Of a DNA stretch of 64,000 nt, positions 18,668-27,609 are shown one piece after another. The stretch covers positions 1,769,001 to 1,833,000 of the forward strand of contig NZ_AP024849.1 in NCBI RefSeq assembly GCF_019977655.1. The letters run 5' to 3'. The DNA is from Clostridium gelidum (lineage in GTDB: Bacteria > Bacillota > Clostridia > Clostridiales > Clostridiaceae). Both the position numbers and the translations under genes were made by a program. Position 1 is the stretch's first letter. Every line of letters begins with the position of its first letter. Under the pieces are notes generated by a model. The model had not been told where the DNA came from, did not search any database, and saw only the letters and a list, made by a program, of their open reading frames with translations.

Positions 18668-18694
18668 ACGTTGTATTTATTGCAAATATAACGT
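18668..18694. promoter_or_regulatory. Operator candidate for the LacI-type regulator
   Basis: ACGTTGTATTT (18668-18678) and AAATATAACGT (18684-18694) form an inverted repeat matching at 10 of 11 positions around ATTGC. Two further ACGTAA / GCGTAA half-site-like words occur downstream before the RBS. The location about 55 bp before the start fits autoregulation. Confidence 0.5.
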
Positions 18695-18749
18695 AAAAAT
18701 AAGTTTTTTGGAACGTAATGTGGCGTAAAATATTTTTGGAGGTGTACTT

Positions 18750-19730
18750 TTGAAAATTGATAAAGTCAAAATCTCAGATATAGCAAAAGCACTTAAAATC
18801 TCTACAATTTCTGTTAGTAGAGCACTTTCGGGGAGCGCAGGTGTTGGTGAAGAATTAAGAAGTAAAATTTTAAATAAAGCAAAGGAAATGGGATATTTTA
18901 AAGAAAAGACCAATGAAGATATTAAAATATTAGTTCTTCATCAAAAGCCGTTTGTACAAGATACTAGTAATTATAGCCATATGGTGCAAGGCATTGAAAA
19001 AGCAATACAAAAAGTTGGCTCAGAATATGATTTGGAATTTGTAGACAAGGAACATCGAGAGGAACTTTATTTGCCGTACAAACTTCAAAAGGGGATAAAG
19101 TTTGATGGAATTATATTTATTGGAAGATTTAATAGTAAATATGTAGAGTTTATTTCTAGTAAAGTAAAGAATCAAGTTTTTTACACAGGTTATTCACCTT
19201 CTTTTGATTGTGATAGTGTTTGGTATAACTTTAATAATGGTGGTTATAAACAATGTGAATATTTAATTAAAAAAGGTCATACAAAAATAGGTTTCTTAGG
19301 AAACAGCAGTGTATATAAAAATAAAGAAAAGGTTCTTGGCATAACTTCAGCTTTGGAAGATTATGAATTGATTGTAAAAGATGAATTTTTTATATATGAA
19401 GAAAATTTTGAAGAAAAGATGCTTAATTTAATTAATAGCAAAGATAGACCAACAGCAATAGTGTGTCAATGGGATTATACAGCAATAAAACTTATAAAGT
19501 TTTTATATGAAAAAGGGATAAAAGTGCCAAATGATATATCTGTTATTGGTAGTGGGAATACTGAAATGTCTTCACTATCTATACCAGCTTTAACAACTTT
19601 GGAGCTTAATATTGATTATGCCTGCGAAGTAGCTGTATCACTTCTTTATAAAAGAATAAGAAATCCAGAAAAGCCTTATGAAAATATTACAATAAATAGC
19701 GTTTTAGTTGAAAGAGATTCTGTAAAATGA
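18750..19730 (+). CDS. LacI/GalR family transcriptional regulator
   Basis: 326 aa. The N-terminal HTH is ISDIAKALKISTISVSRAL plus hinge region ELRSKILNKAKEMGY. The periplasmic-binding-protein-like ligand domain runs from about residue 58 to the end, with C-terminal IPALTTLEL and VLVERDS typical of the family. It starts at TTG 18750 with GGAGG at 18738-18742. It is immediately upstream of, and co-directional with, a heterodimeric ABC exporter. It may regulate that pair, although LacI regulators usually control sugar genes. Confidence 0.9.
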   Translation: MKIDKVKISDIAKALKISTISVSRALSGSAGVGEELRSKILNKAKEMGYFKEKTNEDIKILVLHQKPFVQDTSNYSHMVQGIEKAIQKVGSEYDLEFVDKEHREELYLPYKLQKGIKFDGIIFIGRFNSKYVEFISSKVKNQVFYTGYSPSFDCDSVWYNFNNGGYKQCEYLIKKGHTKIGFLGNSSVYKNKEKVLGITSALEDYELIVKDEFFIYEENFEEKMLNLINSKDRPTAIVCQWDYTAIKLIKFLYEKGIKVPNDISVIGSGNTEMSSLSIPALTTLELNIDYACEVAVSLLYKRIRNPEKPYENITINSVLVERDSVK

Positions 19731-19769
19731 TAATTTGTTTAAGATTTTCACTTTGATAGGAGGTGTCCT

Positions 19770-21524
19770 ATGGGGCAAAGTATATTAATTAATTTTATTA
19801 AAGAACATAAAATTTCATATTTTATTGGAATAATATTTGTGCTAGTTACATCTTACATTCAAACTCTTTTTCCCAAAGTGCTTGGAAATACAATAGATAT
19901 TTTAAAAGAAAATGATTTTAAACCAAGTTTTGTATATGTAAACATTGGTTATATGATATTTATTGCATTAGGTACCTTTGTAAGTACTTATATATGGAGA
20001 AATCTTATTATTGGAAATGGAAGGAAGATGGAATCTTTTCTTAGGGAAAAGCTTTTTGAACATTTTCAAAAGTTATCGCCTGAATTTTATAATAGAAGGA
20101 AAACAGGGGATTTAATTGCTTATGCTATAAATGATATAAATGCTGTTAGAATGACATTTGGACCTGCAACTGCAATGTTAGTTAATGGAATTGTAATATG
20201 TGTTATATCTATTTATTCCATGGCACAATCTATAAACTGGGAAATTACTCTTTTATCATTAATACCAATACCTTTTATTGTATTTATAATGTTTAAGATT
20301 GGTAAGATTGTAAGAAGACGCTTTATTAAGGTTCAAGAAAATTTTGCGTCAATTTCTGATAGAGTACAAGAAAACATAAATGGTATTAGAGTCATTAAAG
20401 CTTATGTACAGGAAGATGAAGAATGTACAAAATTTGAGGAATTAAATGAAAGAATGTCAAAATCAAATTTAGATATGGTACGGATATCATCTTATTTATC
20501 TCCAGTGATTGAAATATGTTTTACTATAAGTTTTGTTTTAAATCTCATTGTTGGTGGGAAAATGGTATTAAAAGGTGAAATTTCCCTAGGAGATTTTATT
20601 GCTTTTAATGGATATCTTACTATGATAATGACGCCTATAATTTCAATAGGACGTATTATTACAATATTTCAAAGAGGTATGGCATCTTTAAATAGATTAA
20701 ATGAAATATTTGATACTGAAGTTGAAATAAAAGCGAAAGAAAATTCTGTGAAAACTTTTCTTAAAGGAGATATACAAATAAAGAATCTAACTTTTTTATA
20801 TCCAGGTTCAAAAGAAATAATTTTAGATGATATAAATTTAAGTATTTCCAAAGGACATACTTTAGGCATTATAGGAAAAACAGGTTCGGGTAAAAGTACC
20901 TTAGTTAATTTATTATTAAGAATGTATAATGTTCAAAATGGAATGATATTTTTTGATGGAATAGATATAAATGATTATAATCCTAAAACATTAAGAGATA
21001 ACTTTGGATTTGTACCACAGGATAATTTTTTATTTAAAGCGTCAATATCAGATAATATAAAGTTTTTTAAAAAAATATATTCTGATGAAGAAGTTATGGA
21101 AGCTGCTAAAAATAGTTGTATATATGAAAGTATTATGGATTTCTCAGAGGATTTTAAGACAATTCTTGGGGAGAGAGGAGTTAATATTTCTGGTGGACAA
21201 AAGCAGAGGATTTCAATTGCAAGAGCTTTAATTAAAAATCCGGAAATACTTATATTAGATGATTCACTTTCAGCAGTAGATACGATTACTGAAGCACAAA
21301 TTTTAAAGAATATTAAAAGAACAAGAAAAGATAAAACTTCAATAATAGTAGCTCATAGAATATCACAAGTTTTAGAGGCTGATGAAATTATAGTAATGGA
21401 TAAGGGGAAGATATCTGAAAGGGGTAATCATTTAGAATTAATTGAGAAGGGAGGGTTATATTATGACATCTACAAATCTCAATTCAATGGAGACGAAAAT
21501 GGAGTCAAAGGTGAAATCTCCTAA
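19770..21524 (+). CDS. ABC exporter half-transporter, degenerate-site subunit
   Basis: 584 aa: six-TM type IV ABC exporter domain (about residues 15-310) then nucleotide-binding domain. Walker A is GKTGSGKST, signature NISGGQKQR, Walker B ILILDDSLSAVD, and the H-loop is present (IIVAHRIS). The catalytic Glu after Walker B is Asp, which marks the non-canonical partner of heterodimeric exporters such as BmrC/LmrC. It overlaps the next gene by 62 bp, so the two are co-translated. RBS AGGAGG is about eight bases before the ATG. Confidence 0.92.
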   Translation: MGQSILINFIKEHKISYFIGIIFVLVTSYIQTLFPKVLGNTIDILKENDFKPSFVYVNIGYMIFIALGTFVSTYIWRNLIIGNGRKMESFLREKLFEHFQKLSPEFYNRRKTGDLIAYAINDINAVRMTFGPATAMLVNGIVICVISIYSMAQSINWEITLLSLIPIPFIVFIMFKIGKIVRRRFIKVQENFASISDRVQENINGIRVIKAYVQEDEECTKFEELNERMSKSNLDMVRISSYLSPVIEICFTISFVLNLIVGGKMVLKGEISLGDFIAFNGYLTMIMTPIISIGRIITIFQRGMASLNRLNEIFDTEVEIKAKENSVKTFLKGDIQIKNLTFLYPGSKEIILDDINLSISKGHTLGIIGKTGSGKSTLVNLLLRMYNVQNGMIFFDGIDINDYNPKTLRDNFGFVPQDNFLFKASISDNIKFFKKIYSDEEVMEAAKNSCIYESIMDFSEDFKTILGERGVNISGGQKQRISIARALIKNPEILILDDSLSAVDTITEAQILKNIKRTRKDKTSIIVAHRISQVLEADEIIVMDKGKISERGNHLELIEKGGLYYDIYKSQFNGDENGVKGEIS

Positions 21525-23241
21525 AACTATAAGAAGGTTATTAAAGTTAATGTTGCCATATAAGAAAGCAGTTATTCTTGCATGTTTATGTGTAATTATA
21601 GTAAATGCAGCTCAATTAATAAAACCATACATATTAAAATTAGTAATTGATGATTTCTTAACTAAACATATTGTAGAAGATGGATTATATTCAATTACCA
21701 ATATGGGAATATTATATTTTGTAGTAGTTGTTTTAAGTGGAATTTTCTCAATTACTCAAGTAATGCTAATAAATAAAGTAGGACAAGATATAATGAAACT
21801 CCTAAGAAGTAGAGTATTTAAAACAGTACAGCTATTACCTCTTTGGTATTTAGATAAAACTTCATCTGGAAGTTTAATAACGAGAGCAACAAATGATGTT
21901 GAAGCCTTAAGTGAAATGTATACGGATGTTTTAATAAGTCTTTTTAAAGATGTATTTTTAATAATTGGAATAGTTTATACTATGCTAATAATAAATGTAA
22001 AACTTGCTTTAATTTCATTTTGTGTAATTCCTTTTATGTTTGGAGTAGTATTTATTTTAAAAACAAAAATAAAAAGAAATTTTACTAAGATGAAAAGTTT
22101 AATTGGTAAAATAAATGGATTTATGGCTGAAAATATATCAGGAATGAAGATAGTACAAATATTTCATGGGGAAAAAGAAAAGAAGGAAGAATTTTGTGAG
22201 CTAAATAATGAATATTTTAAAGCTACATTATTTCAAGTTTGGATGAATAGCTTTTTAAAACCTGCTGCAGATGTCTTTCAAAGTTTAGCAGTAGCTATAT
22301 TAATTTGGTATGGTATGGGTAAAATATCGGATCAAAGCTTAAGTGTGGGAATATTATATGCATTTACAACATACATAAAGCAATTTTTTAATCCTATATC
22401 TGATTTAGCAGATAATTATACAACTATTCAATCTGCGTTAGTATCAGCTGATAGGATATTTGAGCTATTAGATGAGGAAGAAAATCTAGAGGACTTAGAC
22501 TTAGGTATTGGAGCAAGTTATTTCCAAGGAAATATAGAATTTAAAAATGTATGGTTTTCTTATAATAATGAAGAGTGGATTTTAAGGAATGTAAGTTTTA
22601 AGATAAATAAAGGACAAACAGCTGCTTTTGTTGGAGAAACAGGGGCGGGAAAGACAACTATAATTAGCCTTATTAGTGGATTTTATAAGGTACAGAAAGG
22701 CGAAATTTTAATTGATGGAATAAATATTAATGAATTTAAGAAAAGAGATCTAAGAAAGAATATAGCAGTGGTGCTTCAAGAAGTATTTTTGTTTTCGGGA
22801 ACCATTGAAAAAAATATAACATTGAATGATAGCATCGGAAAAGCTGAAATAGAAAGAGCTTTAGAGATTTCTTATGGAAAAGAAGTAGTAAAAGGTTTAG
22901 CCAAAGGAATTAATGAGCCAGTTATGGAAAGAGGAAGTACTCTTTCACTCGGACAAAAACAATTATTATCTTTTGCTAGAGCAATAGCTCATGATCCTTC
23001 GATTTTTGTATTAGATGAAGCTACTTCCAATATTGATACTCAAACTGAAAAGTTGATTCAAAAGGCTATTGATAACATTACAAAAGAAAAAACAACATTG
23101 ATAATCGCTCATAGACTTTCAACAATTAGAAATGCAGATGTAATAATAGTGCTTAAACATGGTGAAGTTTTAGAAATAGGAAATCATGATTCTCTTATGG
23201 AATTGGGAGGATATTATAGAGACTTAATTGTAAAGAAGTAA
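21463..23241 (+). CDS. ABC exporter half-transporter, canonical subunit
   Basis: About 592 aa with the same TMD-NBD fold. Walker A is GETGAGKTT, and Walker B IFVLDEATSNID keeps the catalytic Glu. The signature motif is LSLGQ rather than LSGGQ. Paired with the upstream subunit it gives one complete and one degenerate ATP site, as in BmrCD/LmrCD multidrug or lipid exporters. ATG 21463 with GGGAGGG upstream is preferred over in-frame TTG 21442. Confidence 0.92.
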   Translation: MTSTNLNSMETKMESKVKSPKTIRRLLKLMLPYKKAVILACLCVIIVNAAQLIKPYILKLVIDDFLTKHIVEDGLYSITNMGILYFVVVVLSGIFSITQVMLINKVGQDIMKLLRSRVFKTVQLLPLWYLDKTSSGSLITRATNDVEALSEMYTDVLISLFKDVFLIIGIVYTMLIINVKLALISFCVIPFMFGVVFILKTKIKRNFTKMKSLIGKINGFMAENISGMKIVQIFHGEKEKKEEFCELNNEYFKATLFQVWMNSFLKPAADVFQSLAVAILIWYGMGKISDQSLSVGILYAFTTYIKQFFNPISDLADNYTTIQSALVSADRIFELLDEEENLEDLDLGIGASYFQGNIEFKNVWFSYNNEEWILRNVSFKINKGQTAAFVGETGAGKTTIISLISGFYKVQKGEILIDGININEFKKRDLRKNIAVVLQEVFLFSGTIEKNITLNDSIGKAEIERALEISYGKEVVKGLAKGINEPVMERGSTLSLGQKQLLSFARAIAHDPSIFVLDEATSNIDTQTEKLIQKAIDNITKEKTTLIIAHRLSTIRNADVIIVLKHGEVLEIGNHDSLMELGGYYRDLIVKK

Positions 23242-23381
23242 AACAATTAATATTAATAGAACGGATTGTGATAATTTAATTAGTTTTGCTAGCACCAAGT
23301 CTTCAAACACGCATTTTGGGCGCATATTCTGAAGAAAACCATATTAGAATATAAGAATAAAAGTGAAAGAGAGATATTATA

Positions 23382-24620
23382 ATGAATATTACTAATGAAG
23401 TGAAAAATACATTTAATAATCCTTTTATTGCATTAAAGCATAAAAATTTCAGATATTATTGGATAGGTATGTGCATTTCCTTAATAGGAACTTGGATGCA
23501 GAACATAGCTCAACCATGGCTGGCATATACATTAACAAATTCACCATTTTTATTAAGTTTAATTGGCATTGTACAATTTACACCAATGTTGATATTTGCT
23601 TTGTTTGCAGGTGTTTTTGTGGACAAGTTTTCGAAAAAGAAAATTTTGTTATTTACTCAATCAGCTTCACTTGTAATTACACTAATACTTGCAATATTAG
23701 TATGGACAGGAAAGATACAATATTGGCACATTTTAATTATGTCAACAGCTCTTGGAATAGTTAATACCATTGATATGCCAGCACGTCAGTCAATGGTTAT
23801 AGAGCTTGTTGGAAAAGAAGATTTAATGAATGGAATTGCTTTAAATTCTATGGTTTTTAATTTGGCTAGAATTATAGGACCTGCGCTTGCTGGAATAGTA
23901 ATGGGATATGCGGGAATTGCAGTTTGTTTCTTTGCAAATGCAATAAGTTTTGGAGCAGTTGTGATAAGTTTGTTTTTTGTTAAGTTAAAGCCAATAGAAA
24001 GAAAAACAAAAAATAATACGAATGTATTAGAGGAAATAAAGGATGGAATAAAATATATATATCATAAGAAGATTCTTTTATATACTTTATTAGTGATGGC
24101 GATAGTAGGCACTTTTGTTCCTAATTTTAATATTCTTGTACCTGTATTTACAAAGGAAATATTAAAACAAAATGAAGCAGGCTTTGGTATCTTAATGTCG
24201 TTTATGGGTTTTGGTTCATTTTTGGGCGCAATGTTTATAGCTACCTTAAGTAAATCTGGGCCTAAAAAGTTTGTTATTTATATTGTACCGCTAATTGTAG
24301 GGGCTTTATTAATTATTACTGGCTACACTAATATTTATTTATTAACTGGAATATCTCTTGCAATCACTGGCTTCTTTTTTATTATGTTTACTTCGAGTGC
24401 AAATTCAACTTTGCAGATTAATTCAAACAATGAATACCGTGGAAGAGTTATGAGTGTATATACCTTGGTTTTTGCTGGGTCTACACCTTTTGGAAATCTT
24501 TATGCTGGATTGTTTGCAGAACATTTTAATGCAAGAATAGGATTTGCAGCTTGTGGTGGAATAATTATTTTGCTTATGATTCCTTTATTGATATATAAAA
24601 GATATAAAAGTAATATTTAA
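23382..24620 (+). CDS. MFS transporter (MFS_3 / EntS-like)
   Basis: 412 aa, about 12 TM helices. The opening RYYWIGMCISLIGTWMQNIA and the stretch GIVNTIDMPARQSMV are characteristic of the MFS_3 family (EntS-like exporters). Motif A-like FAGVFVDKFSKKK is present. It is preceded by a small imperfect hairpin (TCTTCA 23300-23305 with TGAAGA about 23330). Likely an efflux permease of unknown substrate. It is not clearly in an operon with the ABC pair, about 140 bp away. Confidence 0.88.
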   Translation: MNITNEVKNTFNNPFIALKHKNFRYYWIGMCISLIGTWMQNIAQPWLAYTLTNSPFLLSLIGIVQFTPMLIFALFAGVFVDKFSKKKILLFTQSASLVITLILAILVWTGKIQYWHILIMSTALGIVNTIDMPARQSMVIELVGKEDLMNGIALNSMVFNLARIIGPALAGIVMGYAGIAVCFFANAISFGAVVISLFFVKLKPIERKTKNNTNVLEEIKDGIKYIYHKKILLYTLLVMAIVGTFVPNFNILVPVFTKEILKQNEAGFGILMSFMGFGSFLGAMFIATLSKSGPKKFVIYIVPLIVGALLIITGYTNIYLLTGISLAITGFFFIMFTSSANSTLQINSNNEYRGRVMSVYTLVFAGSTPFGNLYAGLFAEHFNARIGFAACGGIIILLMIPLLIYKRYKSNI

Positions 24621-24968
24621 TAAGTTAAATTAAACTTCTAGTAATATTGATTCTAATATCAATACTATTGTTTAACATAGTCTTAATTTTATATAAAGAG
24701 CTATCTACATAAAGGAAGCTTTCGATATTACATAAATGTATTATTGAGAGTTTTTTTAGCATTATTATTTCTTTTTTATATATCGTTTAGTATATTAATT
24801 ATACTTCAAATTGTTATTTTTATAATTAGAAATTCCAATACTAGTAAAAAATAATAAATAAGGACAAATTGAAAAATGAATTTGTCGAATCTATATACAT
24901 ATGTATAAAAATAGTATAATATTTTAGAGTAAATATTAAATATTAGAGAATATAGGAGAGAAAAACTT
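24621..24968. other. Intergenic region, 348 bp
   Basis: No ORF is supported. It contains imperfect AT-rich pairing near 24640-24670 (ATTGAT with ATCAAT) and a T7 tract near 24752 that may end the MFS transcript. The right part is the promoter region of the permease gene; an RBS-like AGGAGAG lies just before 24969. Confidence 0.45.
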
Positions 24969-26375
24969 ATGTCAGAAAAAAACGATAAAAAGATTCTTTG
25001 GTACAGTTTAGCATTTATGGCGTTCTCAACAGTTTGGGGTTTTGGTAACGTTATTAATGGTTTTTCTGAATATAATGGCCTTAAGGCAATTATATCTTGG
25101 ATTATAATTTTTGCTATTTATTTCGTACCTTATGCATTAATGGTTGGTGAACTAGGTTCAGCATTTAAGGAGCATGGAGGAGGAGTTAGTTCATGGATTA
25201 ATGAAACTATAGGTCCTAAAATTGCTTACTATGCTGGATGGACATACTGGGTAGTTCATATGCCTTATATTTCACAAAAACCATCAGGTTTTATGATTGC
25301 AACAAGTTGGGCTATTTTTCAAGATAAAAGAATTAGTAGTATGGATCCTAAAATACTACAATTATTTTGTTTAGTAATTTTCATAATTGGACTTTACATA
25401 GCATCAAAAGGATTAAATCCATTAAAGAAATTAGCAACACTTGCTGGAACATCTATGTTTGTTATGTCTATATTGTTTATTATTTTAATGATAGCGGCAC
25501 CAGCAATTACAGATGCAAAATTAATATCTATAGATTGGTCTTTAAAAACTTTTATGCCAACATTTGATATGAAATTTTTCACTAGTTTATCTATTTTAGT
25601 TTTTGCAGTTGGAGGATGTGAAAAAATTTCACCATATGTTAATCAAATGAAGGATCCAGCAAAAGGTTTTTCAAAGGGTATGATTACATTAGCAATTATG
25701 GTAGGTATATGTGCTATATTAGGTACTATTTCACTTGGGATGATGTTTGATTCCAATAATGTTCCTAAAGATTTAATGACTAATGGAGCATATTATGCTT
25801 TCCAAAAGTTAGGCGAATATTATCATTTGGGAAATTTATTTGTAGTTATATACGCGATTACAAATATGATTGGACAATTTGCTGTATTAATTATATCAAT
25901 TGATGCACCTTTACGTATGTTACTAGATAGTGCAGATAAAAACTTTATACCTGAAAAAATGTTTGTAAAAAATAAGTTTGGAGCATATATTAATGGTCAT
26001 AAACTTATATTAATAATAGTTTCAATATTAATAATTGTACCAGCCTTTGGTATTAAAGATGTAGATGCATTAGTTAAGTGGTTAGTAAAATTAAATGCAG
26101 TATGTATGCCTCTTCGTTATTTATGGGTATTTGCTGCATATATTGCGCTTAAAAAAGCAGGAGAAAAGTTTAAATCTGAATATCATTTTATAAAAAATAA
26201 AACAATTGGAATTATATTTGGTGCATGGTGTTTTGCATTTACTGCATTTGCATGTATTGGAGGTATGTATTCAACAGATACTTTCCAATTAGCGCTTAAT
26301 ATTATTACTCCGTTTGTATTAATAGGATTAGGTTTAATAATGCCTTATTTTGCAAAGAAGAATAATATTCAATAA
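24969..26375 (+). CDS. APC superfamily amino acid permease
   Basis: 468 aa, about 12 TM helices. The N-terminal TM1 contains the helix-breaking STVWGFGNVINGF segment where APC proteins bind substrate, and the GELGSAF-KEHGGGVSSWI region is family-typical of glutamate/GABA-type permeases. Substrate cannot be assigned. The gene is monocistronic and followed by a strong terminator. Confidence 0.88.
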   Translation: MSEKNDKKILWYSLAFMAFSTVWGFGNVINGFSEYNGLKAIISWIIIFAIYFVPYALMVGELGSAFKEHGGGVSSWINETIGPKIAYYAGWTYWVVHMPYISQKPSGFMIATSWAIFQDKRISSMDPKILQLFCLVIFIIGLYIASKGLNPLKKLATLAGTSMFVMSILFIILMIAAPAITDAKLISIDWSLKTFMPTFDMKFFTSLSILVFAVGGCEKISPYVNQMKDPAKGFSKGMITLAIMVGICAILGTISLGMMFDSNNVPKDLMTNGAYYAFQKLGEYYHLGNLFVVIYAITNMIGQFAVLIISIDAPLRMLLDSADKNFIPEKMFVKNKFGAYINGHKLILIIVSILIIVPAFGIKDVDALVKWLVKLNAVCMPLRYLWVFAAYIALKKAGEKFKSEYHFIKNKTIGIIFGAWCFAFTAFACIGGMYSTDTFQLALNIITPFVLIGLGLIMPYFAKKNNIQ

Positions 26376-26395
26376 TTTATAATTTACAAAATATT

Positions 26396-26447
26396 AAAGG
26401 GATTTTGGCAATGGACATGTTTCAAAGCTAAAATCCCTTTAAATTTT
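26396..26447 (+). terminator. Rho-independent terminator of the permease gene
   Basis: AAAGGGATTTTGGC (26396-26409) pairs with GCTAAAATCCCTTT (26427-26440), followed by AAATTTTT. Confidence 0.85.
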
Positions 26448-26576
26448 TAAGACAGAAAAATTATGTTTTATTTATAATGTTGTTTATTTAGGCACAATCA
26501 AAAAAATAACAAGTCCATCTGTCAGACTATTTTCTACTATGCGGTGTCGGTAAAATGCCATAATAGGCACGCTATG

Positions 26577-26758
26577 ATGTCATTGGAAAGTATTATAGTT
26601 ACACTTTATGGTTCGCAAAAATCTATCTTAATTAAAACACTTAAAGAATTAGAAGATCTTAAGGATTTAGGTTTGTCTAGATATATATGGGAGTTGAAAG
26701 TGGCGATGATGAAGTTTTAAATGAGATAAATAAAGGTGTAAATATTGAAGACTTTTAA
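26577..26758 (+). pseudogene. Radical SAM protein fragment, frameshifted
   Basis: The first frame reads VTLYGSQKSILIKTLKEL then DLGLSR. After a frame change near 26685 the sequence YMGVESGDDEVLNEINKG appears, a classic radical-SAM core segment. It ends at TAA 26756-26758. The cluster Cys motif and the rest of the barrel are missing. A decayed internal fragment with no function expected. Confidence 0.7.
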
Positions 26759-26841
26759 TTAAAAACTTAAAATGGTATAATCATAAGCAAGAATAAATGT
26801 GTGATGAAATAATATTTTAGAATAATTAAAGAGGTGTTATT

Positions 26842-27033
26842 ATGGAAAGAAAACTTTGTTTATCGTCAACAGATAAAAAGCTAGCAGGTGTATGTGGTGG
26901 ATTTGCTAAATATTTTGGACTAGATCCTACTTTAGTCAGAATTGGTTATGTAGCTTTGGTTCTTTTCGGAGGCACAGGAATACTTTTATACATAATTTGT
27001 GCATTAGTGATGCCCAATGAAGAAATGTATTAA
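26842..27033 (+). CDS. PspC domain protein
   Basis: 63 aa. It is almost entirely a PspC domain: KLCLSSTDKKLAGVCGGFAKYFGLDPTLVR, then one TM helix with the typical GGTGILLYIICALVMP. Stand-alone short PspC proteins are common in clostridia and are linked to membrane stress. AGAGGTG RBS. Its neighbour at 27161 is another small membrane protein. Confidence 0.9.
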   Translation: MERKLCLSSTDKKLAGVCGGFAKYFGLDPTLVRIGYVALVLFGGTGILLYIICALVMPNEEMY

Positions 27034-27040
27034 TGAACTA

Positions 27041-27074
27041 AAAATGAGCTTGATTAAGTTAAGCTTATTTTTAA
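27041..27074 (+). terminator. Rho-independent terminator after pspC-like gene
   Basis: AAAATGAGCTT (27041-27051) pairs with AAGCTTATTTT (one G-U) across a 9-nt loop, followed by T-rich sequence. Confidence 0.75.
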
Positions 27075-27160
27075 TTGCATGTTATTACTAAACAATGAAA
27101 TAATTCACATAACAGTGGGTACAATAAATAAAATAAGCAGTACCTAAAAAGGAGGAACAA

Positions 27161-27472
27161 ATGGAAAAGATAAATGATTTGATAAGCAAAAGCCCAATTC
27201 ATTTAACAACAAATACTATAATATTAATAGCAGTAGCTATTTTCGCTTTTTATTTTGTATTAAAAGCAATAGAGGGGATAGTAAAAATAATTGCAATTAT
27301 AGGTGTTTGCTATTTTGTGCTAATGTCCGTTCAAAGTACAAACCTTGTTAACATACCTGTAGTAAAAGAAACTTACACTGCAATAGAGAAAATAATTCCT
27401 TCAAAAGAATTGTGGACAGAAACAATTGATAAGGCTGATAAAATCAATAAAGCAGTTAATGATTTAAAATAA
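27161..27472 (+). CDS. Small membrane protein of unknown function
   Basis: 103 aa. Two adjacent hydrophobic helices (about residues 18-36 and 38-56) are followed by a polar tail rich in K, T and I. AAAGGAGGA RBS ends about seven bases before the ATG. No family recognised. Its position between pspC and the glycerol-1-phosphate dehydrogenase gene suggests an envelope role, but this is only context. Confidence 0.7.
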   Translation: MEKINDLISKSPIHLTTNTIILIAVAIFAFYFVLKAIEGIVKIIAIIGVCYFVLMSVQSTNLVNIPVVKETYTAIEKIIPSKELWTETIDKADKINKAVNDLK

Positions 27473-27495
27473 AGAAAAATGGAAATTAATATAAG

Positions 27496-27601
27496 TATAG
27501 ATACCAACAGTGGAAATCATACTTGTGCGTATACTCGCCGAAATAAGGGTACCTATATGTAAATATTAAGAGATCCTAAATAAAAATAATATTTAGAGGA
27601 G
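27496..27601 (+). promoter_or_regulatory. Structured 5' leader, unidentified RNA element
   Basis: TATAGATACC (27496-27505) pairs with GGTACCTATA (27548-27557) at 9 of 10 positions, enclosing about 42 nt that are clearly GC-richer than the flanks. A second hairpin, CTAAATA (27576-27582) with TATTTAG (27590-27596), ends directly at the AGGAG ribosome binding site of the next gene. I could not match this to a riboswitch class I know. Confidence 0.4.
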
Positions 27602-27609
27602 TGATAAAT

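Noticed and set aside
23297..23335. Hairpin TCTTCA/TGAAGA upstream of the MFS gene as a riboswitch
   Set aside because: Only a 6-bp stem with a large unpaired interior; not enough structure to call a regulatory RNA.
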